Assembly: GCA_946531785.1 (NCBI GenBank)
Contig: CAMNAT010000122.1
Span: forward strand, 1-6,721
Direction: 5' to 3'
Length of the DNA: 6,721 nt
From: an uncultured Oscillospiraceae bacterium
GTDB taxonomy: Bacteria > Bacillota > Clostridia > UBA1381
The notes under the pieces: model-generated
Database searches by the model: none
Seen by the model: only the letters and a program-made list of their open reading frames with translations
What the model was told of the DNA's origin: nothing
Made by a program: the position numbers and the translations under genes
In this document: piece after piece, positions 1-6,023 of the stretch
Layout: each line of letters starts with the position of its first letter
Numbering within the stretch: the stretch's first letter is position 1

Positions 1-110
1 ATTTCTCTTGATGCCTCCGCCGCTTTTTCGGGCTCAACCGTCAGATATAAGGTTTCTTTTTCGGATATAATCGTCGGCAAAAGCGGAAATATCGGAATAA
101 ACCTTGTCCT
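1..110 (-). other. Open, protein-like shifted frame overlapping the end of the glycosyltransferase
   Basis: On the minus strand, a frame offset by one base from the glycosyltransferase follows a TAA at 113-111 and then has 36 sense codons up to the window edge. Its last residues, LTVEPEKAAEASRE, have the charge pattern of real coding sequence. The glycosyltransferase frame closes at 36-34 and the third frame also meets a TGA there. This suggests that coding continues past the edge after a one-base indel or a small rearrangement around positions 40-100. It could also be chance, since 36 codons is short. Confidence 0.4.
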
Positions 111-507
111 TTACCGTCCATAATTCACTGTTTCCGTTCATAAAAATCCGCTCGATACCGAAAATATACAGATCTGCATCTGTTTTTAACAGCTTTCGAC
201 TCTCCGCAAAAAAACCGTCTCTTATACAGTCATCACAGTCGACAAAGGTGATGTGTTTCCCCTTCGCCATTTCAAGCCCGGTATTCCGCGCTCCGGATGC
301 TCCCTTGTGCTCACAGCACACGAACCGTAGATTATTGTATTTCCCGTTATATGAAGCAAGCTTACTGACAGTACCGTCTGTCGATCCGTCATCGACAACG
401 ATCAGTTCGTAATCGGCAGGCAGCTGCCCTAATACAGAGCCGAGACACTCGTCTAAGTATGTCTCACAGTTGTATGTCGGTATAATAACGGATAATACCG
501 TATCCAT
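34..507 (-). CDS. Family 2 glycosyltransferase (GT-A fold), C-terminally truncated or frameshifted
   Basis: Likely transfers a sugar from a nucleotide-sugar donor to a cell-surface polysaccharide or glycolipid on the cytoplasmic side of the membrane; donor and acceptor cannot be told. Numbering from the ATG at 507: SVIIPTYN (6-13), VVDDGSTDGT (37-46, nucleotide-binding acidic pair), GASGARNTG (69-77) and FVDCDD (88-93) carrying the metal-binding DxD. I prefer ATG 507 because GGGGTG lies 6 nt upstream; a GTG at 516 is in frame but falls inside that ribosome site. The product is only 157 residues, whereas relatives are usually about 250-350, with an acceptor-binding region after the core. A TGA at 36-34 ends the frame, while the frame shifted by one base stays open to the window edge and reads like protein. 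Possibly a broken gene. Family is near certain; integrity is not. Confidence 0.85.
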   Translation of the reverse strand: MDTVLSVIIPTYNCETYLDECLGSVLGQLPADYELIVVDDGSTDGTVSKLASYNGKYNNLRFVCCEHKGASGARNTGLEMAKGKHITFVDCDDCIRDGFFAESRKLLKTDADLYIFGIERIFMNGNSELWTVKDKVYSDISAFADDYIRKRNLISDG

Positions 508-548
508 TATAAACACCCCACATTAATTGATAATTTTTTCTAACTAAA

Positions 549-592
549 AGTATAACATCACGATGTATACTTTACGATGTATACTTTGTCAA
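549..592 (-). promoter_or_regulatory. Sigma-A promoter for the glycosyltransferase
   Basis: On the minus strand TTGACA (592-587) is followed after exactly 17 nt by TATACA (569-564), so transcription should start near 557 and give an untranslated leader of about 50 nt. A second hexamer, TATACT (554-549), lies 9 nt further on. The spacer and first -10 are made of a perfect 14-bp tandem repeat. Confidence 0.7.
560..587. repeat. Perfect tandem duplication, 2 x 14 bp (ACGATGTATACTTT)
   Basis: Two identical units occupy 560-573 and 574-587 with no gap. Each contains the palindrome GTATAC. Together they form most of the spacer and the -10 box of the leftward promoter. A third partial match, TGTATACTT, lies at 697-705, at the expected start site of the rightward promoter. 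Confidence 0.95.
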
Positions 593-623
593 TATATTTA
601 TGTGATCCGGGCTTTTTAACACC

Positions 624-636
624 CTTTAATTTAAAG
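624..636. repeat. Small AT-rich palindrome CTTTAA-T-TTAAAG
   Basis: Six-base arms around a single base, about 26 bp upstream of the rightward -35 element. It may be a UP-like or protein-binding site, but in AT-rich DNA such palindromes are common. No function is claimed. Confidence 0.25.
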
Positions 637-645
637 TTTTATCAC

Positions 646-679
646 AATCATGTTACATGGATTGACAATTTACATGATT
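646..679. promoter_or_regulatory. Inverted repeat flanking the -35 box (candidate operator)
   Basis: AATCATGT (646-653) and ACATGATT (672-679) are perfect 8-base inverted arms separated by 18 bp, and the TTGACA of the rightward promoter (662-667) lies between them. A third related half site, TTACATGG, is at 653-660. Binding by a dimer or pair of dimers would cover the -35 and spacer. The regulator is unknown and not encoded in the window by anything I recognise. Confidence 0.4.
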
Positions 680-690
680 TTCGGTATAAT
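662..690 (+). promoter_or_regulatory. Consensus sigma-A promoter for the PAP2 gene and probably the operon
   Basis: TTGACA (662-667), a 17-nt spacer and TATAAT (685-690) match the consensus at all 12 positions, predicting initiation near 697 and a leader of about 39 nt. AAGGAG (721-726) then sits 9 nt before the ATG at 736. A promoter this close to consensus is expected to be strong unless repressed, which makes the surrounding inverted repeat notable. Confidence 0.85.
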
Positions 691-735
691 AATATGTGTA
701 TACTTACTATTACAGGCAATAAGGAGATGCTGTAA

Positions 736-1716
736 ATGGAACAGATCGGCAATACCTTTTTCTTTGACTGGGAGGTTTCTTTAATCATATGGCTGCAAGC
801 GCATATGGGAGCATTCGGAACAGCACTGGCTTCATTCCTCTCCGCCTTCGGCGAGGAGCTGATCTGCATCGTTGTGCTTGGCTTTTTATACTGGTGCTAT
901 GACAAGCGCTTCGGCCGCTTTGTCGGCATGAATGTATTGATCGGTATCGTATTCAACTCAATGATCAAAAACATATTCGTCCGACGCAGACCGTATTTTG
1001 ATACACCGGAGATCAAATGTCTCAAGCCTGTGGACAAGCATGCTGACATATACAACATAACCGCTCAGGAATTCTCCTTCCCCAGCGGTCATTCCACCAA
1101 CGCTGTAGCCGTTTACGGGTCGCTCGCAAAATACACAAAAAACAAGGTGCTTACGGTTATCGGCATAGTGCTGCCGCTGCTTATAGGAATTTCACGCTTC
1201 TGTCTCGGTGTTCATTATCCGACAGATGTGCTTTTCGGATGGCTTTTAGGGCTCGTAGTGATCTTTGCGGTGCCTTGGCTTCAAAGCAAGCTCAATAACC
1301 CGCGCCTGTTCAACATCCTTGTGCTGCTCGCAGCTCTCCCCGGCTTTTTCTATTGCAGGAGCACAGACTACTTCTCAGGCTTCGGGATGCTTGTCGGCTT
1401 TATACTGGGCACTGAGCTTGAGCAGAAATATATAAATTTTGACAACACACGCAGTCCGCTGCGCTCAGTGCTTCGTGTTGCGGGAGGTATCGCGATATTT
1501 TTCGTCCTCGATACCCTGTTGAAGCTGCCCTTCACTGCGGACTTTATGAGCTCCGCCACGACCGCGGCATTCCTTGTACGCACACTGCGCTATACCATTC
1601 TGGTATTTGTTTTAATAGGTGTATACCCTATCGTATTCAGTCTGACGGGAAAATGGTTTGATAACCACGGATCCCAAGCCTCATCTACCCACGGCGAAAA
1701 ACCTGATGCGAAATAA
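736..1716 (+). CDS. PAP2-family membrane phosphatase (phosphatidic acid/undecaprenyl diphosphate phosphatase type)
   Basis: Hydrolyses a lipid phosphate or pyrophosphate at the outer face of the membrane; candidates are undecaprenyl diphosphate, phosphatidylglycerol phosphate or phosphatidic acid, and the sequence does not decide. All three family motifs are intact: KX6RP (K78 to R85-P86), PSGH (116-119, H119) and SRX5HX3D (S153-R154, H160, D164), so it should be active. Hydrophobic segments lie at about 40-56, 60-80, 135-152 and 165-185. Beyond the catalytic block are roughly 140 more residues with further segments near 192-210, 215-230, 245-262 and 285-305, ending in a short polar tail. At 326 residues it is longer than minimal PAP2 proteins of about 200. 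Start fixed by AAGGAG 9 nt upstream. First gene after the consensus promoter; no terminator is visible before the next gene. Confidence 0.92.
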   Translation: MEQIGNTFFFDWEVSLIIWLQAHMGAFGTALASFLSAFGEELICIVVLGFLYWCYDKRFGRFVGMNVLIGIVFNSMIKNIFVRRRPYFDTPEIKCLKPVDKHADIYNITAQEFSFPSGHSTNAVAVYGSLAKYTKNKVLTVIGIVLPLLIGISRFCLGVHYPTDVLFGWLLGLVVIFAVPWLQSKLNNPRLFNILVLLAALPGFFYCRSTDYFSGFGMLVGFILGTELEQKYINFDNTRSPLRSVLRVAGGIAIFFVLDTLLKLPFTADFMSSATTAAFLVRTLRYTILVFVLIGVYPIVFSLTGKWFDNHGSQASSTHGEKPDAK

Positions 1717-1742
1717 AAGGTGTCAAAAAAATATCAACATCA

Positions 1743-1759
1743 GGGAGGTGATGTGTGTG
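1743..1759 (+). promoter_or_regulatory. Orphan strong Shine-Dalgarno in the 1717-1855 leader
   Basis: GGGAGGTGATG (1743-1753) is close to a perfect match to the 16S anti-Shine-Dalgarno but is followed only by tiny frames, such as GTG-TGT-GAT-CTG-ATC-stop from 1753. TGATC is then repeated three times (1758-1772). It may be a leader-peptide or ribosome standby site, or a remnant of a lost small gene. The rest of the gap holds no hairpin with a T tract and no gene. Confidence 0.3.
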
Positions 1760-1794
1760 ATCTGATCTGATCCAATCATATACAAGCCGTCTGA

Positions 1795-1823
1795 TTGAAC
1801 GCGGCAGACAAAAAAACTATTCA
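1795..1823 (+). promoter_or_regulatory. Weak possible internal promoter before the DUF308 gene
   Basis: TTGAAC (1795-1800), 17 nt, then TATTCA (1818-1823). The -35 is good but the -10 matches consensus poorly, so this is tentative. The four downstream genes may instead be read through from the PAP2 promoter. Confidence 0.2.
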
Positions 1824-1855
1824 AAACAAAAATTTTTAAAATGAGGTGTAAAATT

Positions 1856-2368
1856 ATGACAATATTATTTATTATTTTAGGAATTCTGATGATCATATCG
1901 GGTATTTCATTTATGGCTACTCCGCTGATAACCTTTATAAGCAGCGGTTATGTGATTGCTATAATGGCTCTTGTTTACGGTATCACAGGTATCATAAGAG
2001 CCGTTACAAAAAAAGAGTACGGACTGATGTTTGTATTCGATATTCTGAGCACTCTGCTTGGTATTATCGTGATGTGCGTCCCGCAGTTGACACTTCTTAT
2101 TGACGGCGCAAATCTGGTTATATTCGCTATATGGTTCATCGTTATGGGTGTCATTTCAATAATCAACGCAGTAACAGTGACAAAGGCTACCGGCTCAGGT
2201 CTGTGGGTACTCCAGCTGATCTTCGGTATCCTTGGTATCCTGCTTGGTATCTTTTCATTCTCCCAGCCGTTGGTATCCGCTCTTACGATCGGTATCATGA
2301 TCGGCATCTATTTCATCGAAGTAGGCATTACAATGATAATTGCCGGTGCAGCAGCAAAACAGGCTTGA
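1856..2368 (+). CDS. DUF308 / HdeD-like six-helix membrane protein
   Basis: Small integral membrane protein of 170 residues with three tandem two-helix units, the hallmark of the HdeD/DUF308 family. Likely helices: 3-22, 32-50, 58-77, 84-106, 116-135 and 141-164. Each unit repeats a pattern of Gly-Ile pairs followed by a proline: LGILMIISGI with P23, LLGIIVM with P76, and GILGILLGI with P138. E. coli HdeD is linked to acid resistance, but the biochemical role of the family is not established. I choose ATG 1856 because GAGGTG (1843-1848) lies 7 nt before it; an in-frame ATG at 1841 has only A/T-rich sequence upstream and itself overlaps that ribosome site. The next gene starts 36 bp downstream without a terminator. 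Family call good; function inferred only. Confidence 0.8.
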   Translation: MTILFIILGILMIISGISFMATPLITFISSGYVIAIMALVYGITGIIRAVTKKEYGLMFVFDILSTLLGIIVMCVPQLTLLIDGANLVIFAIWFIVMGVISIINAVTVTKATGSGLWVLQLIFGILGILLGIFSFSQPLVSALTIGIMIGIYFIEVGITMIIAGAAAKQA

Positions 2369-2404
2369 TATATTAAACAAAAAGACAAACACAGAGGTTA
2401 ACAT

Positions 2405-2860
2405 ATGAAAAACGAACTTGGGGTCTTTTCTCCGGTGATCATCACATGGATCATAATATGCTTGGTCTATGTGCTGTTCATAGCTGCCGAATGGAGAATA
2501 CTCACCAAAGCCGGAGAAAAAGGCTGGAAAGCGCTGATCCCCATATACAACATCTATGTCTCCCACCATATCGTTGGTATGAGTCATATCTGGTTTATTC
2601 TGGAGGTCTGCACATGGATCGTTGAGGCAATATTTGAGTCTGTCAGGTTAATACCGGGATGGGCAGTCATCGCATTCGGTATCCCCACTGTGATAATCAC
2701 CGTATTATCCGAGTTGATACATATCATCAAGCTTTGTGACTGTTTTGGCAAGGGTACACTTTTCAAGATAGGCATGATCCTTGTTCCAAGCCTGTTTACC
2801 TTGATCATCGCCTTTGATGATTCAAAATATCAAGCCCCTAAACATCAGAAAGAGGTGTAA
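2405..2860 (+). CDS. DUF5684-like small membrane protein
   Basis: Protein of 151 residues with hydrophobic segments at about 10-28, 61-80, 85-108 and 120-137. The cytoplasmic-looking loop KAGEKGWKALIPIYN (35-49), the later CDCFGKG (111-117) and the ending FDDSKYQAP (137-145) match the conserved blocks I associate with DUF5684 proteins, where the last block is commonly near FGxSKYxGP. Function is unknown; some relatives are annotated, without good support, as signal-peptidase-like, but I see no Ser-Lys catalytic pair. AGAGG (2393-2397) lies 7 nt before the ATG. The stop codon is separated from the next ATG by only 2 nt and the next ribosome site lies within this gene, so the two products are probably translationally coupled and may act together. 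The family name is from memory and not checked. Confidence 0.7.
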   Translation: MKNELGVFSPVIITWIIICLVYVLFIAAEWRILTKAGEKGWKALIPIYNIYVSHHIVGMSHIWFILEVCTWIVEAIFESVRLIPGWAVIAFGIPTVIITVLSELIHIIKLCDCFGKGTLFKIGMILVPSLFTLIIAFDDSKYQAPKHQKEV

Positions 2861-2862
2861 TC

Positions 2863-4614
2863 ATGAAACTAAAAAACCGTATCCTGCCGTTTTATCAGGC
2901 GATACCTAAGCTGTTGAAGTTTCAGATCGTCTCGTTTATATTCCTGTCAGCGCTGACCTGGGCGCTCTCCGCCCTGTTCAGCCTGATGCTGGGCATATCT
3001 GGCAAAGCGGCGGTCACAAGCGGCGATATGTCGTTTTTGTTCACCAGCTTGCACGGTTATGCAATGATCATACTCATCCTGGTGATGGTGCTCTCCTACA
3101 TCGCAGTTGAGCTGAACGCTCTCCTGATCTACTGTAATAAAACACTTGACGGAGAGTCCCCGTCTGTATGGGCGTGCATCAGGGACGGATTTATCGCATT
3201 GAAAAAATATGCGAGCCTTCGCGGAATAGTGGTCATTATATATGCGGTATTCATTTCGCCGCTGCTCGGTCTCGGTTTTTCCATATCACCGACTGAGTCA
3301 TTTTACATTCCGCGCTTCATCATGTCAGTTATAAACGCGAACCCGGTATTCAGGACAGGATATATCATACTGATGATCGTTCTTGCAATAATCGCGATCA
3401 TCTACTGCTTTATCCTTCACGGCGCACTCTTAGACGATATGACTATGGAGGAATCGGGCGTGCAGTCACGCAAGCTGATGAAGGCTAACTGGAAGAACTT
3501 CATCCGGGAGATCATCATTTTCAATGTGCTTGGAGTTCTTGTAACATTGCTGTTGGTGCTTATCCCTGTAATTCTCTTACTGATCGCAAACATTATCCCT
3601 ATGGGAGATAAAACATTGCTGTTCTGTGATGTGCTTTTTGCATCTATCGTAGTAGTAATTTTACTGTTCGCAATGATGCTTTCTGTATCATTCGTACTGA
3701 TCAAGCTGACAACGCTCTATAAAAAGTATCGCACGGACGATCAGTGGAGCTATCAGAAGCAGGAAAAGAAACGCCATCCGGTCATTATTACCGTTGCAAT
3801 TTTAGTATTTATCGGATGTGTTGTATTCTCAATAGGCGGTACATACTCCTTTAACGAGGTATTCCACGCTTCGGTCGATACGGAGATCATTGCGCATCGC
3901 GCAGGAGGCATTGAAGCCCCTGAAAATACCGTTAAAGGCATCGAGGTCGCTTATGAGCTCGGCGCGACAGGCAGCGAGATCGATATACAACGCACAGCAG
4001 ACGGATACTATGTGGTCAATCATGATCCCGACTTCGAGCGTGTCGCAGGCGTAAGCAAGACATCAACAGAAATGACGCTTGCCGAGATCAAGGAGTTGCG
4101 CGTTGATGGTGAGCCTGTTCCGACACTTGAAGAAATGCTCGAGGCATCGCGCGACAAGGTTACACTTTTTGTTGAGCTTAAGGGCGATACAGCAGATAAC
4201 CAGATGGCTGATGACGCTGTAAGAACCATAAAGGAAATGGGCATGGAGAAGCAGGCGGTGCTTATCTCGCTGAAATATGATATATTAGAGTATATCGAGC
4301 AGAAGTATCCGGAAATGCTGACAGGCTATCTTGCATTCATCTCCCTTGGTCAGATCGAGGAAACTCCATTTGACTATCTGGCTCTTGAGGAAGAAATATC
4401 AACTGATGATACCATTGCTGCTGTGCATCAGAAGGGCAAAAAGATCATGGTATGGACAGTTAACGATGATGACGACATCGAGTATTTCATGACAAGTGAA
4501 GCCGATGCGATAATCACCGACTCAGTCAAGCTTGCAGGCGAAAAGAAGAGACAGCTTTCAAATCGCCAGCCCTTGGATGTTATTATCCAGAGAGTTAGTG
4601 ATCTTATTCAATAA
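2863..4614 (+). CDS. Membrane-anchored glycerophosphodiester phosphodiesterase (GDPD with N-terminal membrane domain)
   Basis: Predicted to hydrolyse glycerophosphodiesters to glycerol 3-phosphate and an alcohol, with deacylated phospholipid headgroups or glycerophosphate polymers such as teichoic acid as plausible substrates. Residues 1-335 form a multi-helix domain (segments near 20-42, 64-90, 117-140, 162-188, 215-245, 252-285, 307-328), like the membrane domain found fused to GDPD in Firmicutes. Residues 340-560 are the TIM-barrel GDPD: H345-R346, P353-E354-N355-T356, E372 and D374, H387-D388, E438-L-K440, V530-W-T-V-N534 and a closing IITD (550-553). Both catalytic histidines and the metal-binding acids are present. 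The usual Gly after HR is Ala347. The basic loop before the seventh segment and an odd helix count place the enzyme outside the cell. AGAGGTG ends 5 nt before the ATG, inside the preceding gene. Confidence 0.9.
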   Translation: MKLKNRILPFYQAIPKLLKFQIVSFIFLSALTWALSALFSLMLGISGKAAVTSGDMSFLFTSLHGYAMIILILVMVLSYIAVELNALLIYCNKTLDGESPSVWACIRDGFIALKKYASLRGIVVIIYAVFISPLLGLGFSISPTESFYIPRFIMSVINANPVFRTGYIILMIVLAIIAIIYCFILHGALLDDMTMEESGVQSRKLMKANWKNFIREIIIFNVLGVLVTLLLVLIPVILLLIANIIPMGDKTLLFCDVLFASIVVVILLFAMMLSVSFVLIKLTTLYKKYRTDDQWSYQKQEKKRHPVIITVAILVFIGCVVFSIGGTYSFNEVFHASVDTEIIAHRAGGIEAPENTVKGIEVAYELGATGSEIDIQRTADGYYVVNHDPDFERVAGVSKTSTEMTLAEIKELRVDGEPVPTLEEMLEASRDKVTLFVELKGDTADNQMADDAVRTIKEMGMEKQAVLISLKYDILEYIEQKYPEMLTGYLAFISLGQIEETPFDYLALEEEISTDDTIAAVHQKGKKIMVWTVNDDDDIEYFMTSEADAIITDSVKLAGEKKRQLSNRQPLDVIIQRVSDLIQ

Positions 4615-4653
4615 GCTCACAGCGATAAAATGATCATGGAGGTTTAATAGAAT

Positions 4654-5925
4654 ATGGAAGCGTTATATCTTTTTGTAGGAATAATAGCTATCGTCTGTAT
4701 TATAGGCTTCTTTAACGAAAAGGTCACTAAGCTGACATACGAAATAGCACTTATGCTGTTTTCAGTCGTCATAGGTATAGGCATTATGGTCGTGACACAT
4801 TTGTCAAGCGACATAAGCGTTGAAAACATCATTAAGGAAGTAGAGACGCTGAATGTCAAGGAATTTCTGATGCACGGTGTTCTATGTTTTATGCTGTTTG
4901 CCGGCTCCTGTCATATGAAGCTGACGGATTTCAAATCGCAGGCAAGGCAGATAACCGTACTCGCGGTTGTCTGCACCCTGCTCGGAGCTATATTTTACGC
5001 ATTGCTTATCTATGGCGCCGGACTCCTTCTCGGACATACGATGCCGTTGCCTGTCTGTCTGATGTTCGGCAGCATCATAGCCCCCACAGATCCGATCGCG
5101 GCAACAGGAATATTAAGCAAATTCGGATTGCCTGAGAAGACCTCGTTTCTTATCCAGGGCGAATCACTGTTTAATGACGGTATCGGCGTAGCGCTGTTCG
5201 TATGCTTCTCAGGGATGGTATCGGCTGCAAACGGTGCCGCAAGCGAAGGCTTTCTTGCTGTCATGCTCAGAGAGATACTCGGAGCACTCGTTGTTGCCAT
5301 TGTAGTATCGGTACTGTGCTTTATGATGTTCCGTCACTCAAAGCATCCGCAGCTAAAAATATTTATCAGCCTGCTGACAGTCTCCCTTGCATATGCGTTT
5401 TGTGAGGCTATGGGATTCTCAGGCGCGATCGCATCTGTCATCTGCGGTATACTGTTCTCTGAGTTCCGTTCCAAATTCGGCGGATCGGAGGAGCCTGAGC
5501 ATGCAGAGCTGTTTGACTCGTTCTGGGAAACTCTTGATGTTTTCCTGAACTCTCTGCTTTATGTGATCTTAGGCTTAACCTTTATAACCATACTGAGAAT
5601 GGAGTCAGTGCTCCTGCTCTCAGCGATAGCGATCATTGCAAACCTGATCGCCCGCGCAGGCAGCCTTTCACTTTCCTCGCTCATCATGGGAGAGATACCC
5701 GATGGCTTCAGCAAGTCCGGATTTGTTGCTCTCCTGACCTGGGGCGGTCTGAGAGGCGGCTTATCCGTTGCTCTTGCAATGAGCACAAAGACGATGCTGC
5801 CCGAGGATGTCTACCATGTTATTCTCGGCTGCACCTATGCTGTCGTATTCTTCACGACAGTTATCCAGGGTCTGACGATGAATACGGTCTATAACCGGAT
5901 AAGAGGAAAAGCTTCAAAAGCATAA
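4654..5925 (+). CDS. CPA1-family Na+/H+ antiporter (NhaP/NHE type)
   Basis: Exchanges cytoplasmic Na+ (or K+/Li+) for protons and so supports pH and salt homeostasis. Diagnostic CPA1 motifs are in order: APTDP (143-147), GESLFND (169-175) with the ion-binding Asn174-Asp175 pair, FWETLDVFLNSLLYVILG (290-307) and WGGLRGG (363-369) with the conserved Arg367. About 11-13 hydrophobic segments fill the chain. At 423 residues it consists of the transport core and ends soon after the last helix in a short basic tail, so it lacks the long cytoplasmic regulatory domain of many NHE proteins. GGAGG (4638-4642) is 11 nt before the ATG, a slightly long spacing, but no better start exists nearby. The gap of 39 bp after the GDPD gene has no promoter or terminator, so it is the last gene of the operon. 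Exact ion preference cannot be read from sequence. Confidence 0.92.
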   Translation: MEALYLFVGIIAIVCIIGFFNEKVTKLTYEIALMLFSVVIGIGIMVVTHLSSDISVENIIKEVETLNVKEFLMHGVLCFMLFAGSCHMKLTDFKSQARQITVLAVVCTLLGAIFYALLIYGAGLLLGHTMPLPVCLMFGSIIAPTDPIAATGILSKFGLPEKTSFLIQGESLFNDGIGVALFVCFSGMVSAANGAASEGFLAVMLREILGALVVAIVVSVLCFMMFRHSKHPQLKIFISLLTVSLAYAFCEAMGFSGAIASVICGILFSEFRSKFGGSEEPEHAELFDSFWETLDVFLNSLLYVILGLTFITILRMESVLLLSAIAIIANLIARAGSLSLSSLIMGEIPDGFSKSGFVALLTWGGLRGGLSVALAMSTKTMLPEDVYHVILGCTYAVVFFTTVIQGLTMNTVYNRIRGKASKA

Positions 5926-5951
5926 GAATTTGATCCAACTAACTGAATATG

Positions 5952-5990
5952 ACAAAACGGCACAGGTTTTCTATGCCGTTTTGTTGTTTT
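5952..5990 (+). terminator. Intrinsic terminator closing the operon
   Basis: A perfect 11-bp stem, ACAAAACGGCA (5952-5962) with TGCCGTTTTGT (5974-5984), has an 11-nt loop and is followed by TGTTTT (5985-5990). It begins 26 bp after the antiporter stop. Because the left arm is A-rich, the reverse transcript would also end its hairpin in U residues, so it may serve the convergent acetyltransferase gene as well. Confidence 0.85.
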
Positions 5991-6004
5991 CACTTATTAA
6001 ATAT

Positions 6005-6020
6005 ATTTTGTTCACAAAAT
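6005..6020 (-). terminator. Short AT-rich hairpin just after the acetyltransferase stop
   Basis: ATTTTGT (6005-6011) and ACAAAAT (6014-6020) are perfect inverted arms 3 nt beyond the minus-strand stop codon, followed on that strand by ATATTTAATAA. The loop is tight and the stem has a single G-C pair, so it is a poor terminator alone; it could act together with the stem at 5952-5984. Confidence 0.25.
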
Positions 6021-6023
6021 GTA

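Noticed and set aside
104..412. Plus-strand 102-codon frame opposite the glycosyltransferase
   Set aside because: It is antisense to conserved GT2 motifs, with no ribosome site.
694..735. Thirteen-codon frame ending directly before the PAP2 ATG
   Set aside because: Its ATG lies at or upstream of the predicted transcription start (near 697) and has no ribosome site, so it is unlikely to be translated.
1788..1817. Hairpin GTCTG/CAGAC followed by a run of A, resembling a terminator
   Set aside because: Only 5 bp of stem with an 11-nt loop, and the run is A rather than T on the coding strand; on the other strand the T run precedes the stem.
1761..1844. Open frame of about 28 codons with protein-like composition before the DUF308 gene
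   Set aside because: No ATG, GTG or TTG start is available; the in-frame GTG at 1755 is followed at once by TGA. Kept only as a possible remnant.
2225..2296. GGTATC occurring five times in 72 bp
   Set aside because: Most copies are Gly-Ile codons from the repeated glycine-isoleucine pattern of the DUF308 helices; coding constraint explains them.
1975..2307. Long minus-strand open frame opposite the DUF308 gene, and similar frames opposite the PAP2, GDPD and antiporter genes
   Set aside because: They mirror well-supported membrane-protein genes, lack ribosome sites and show no recognisable family motif.
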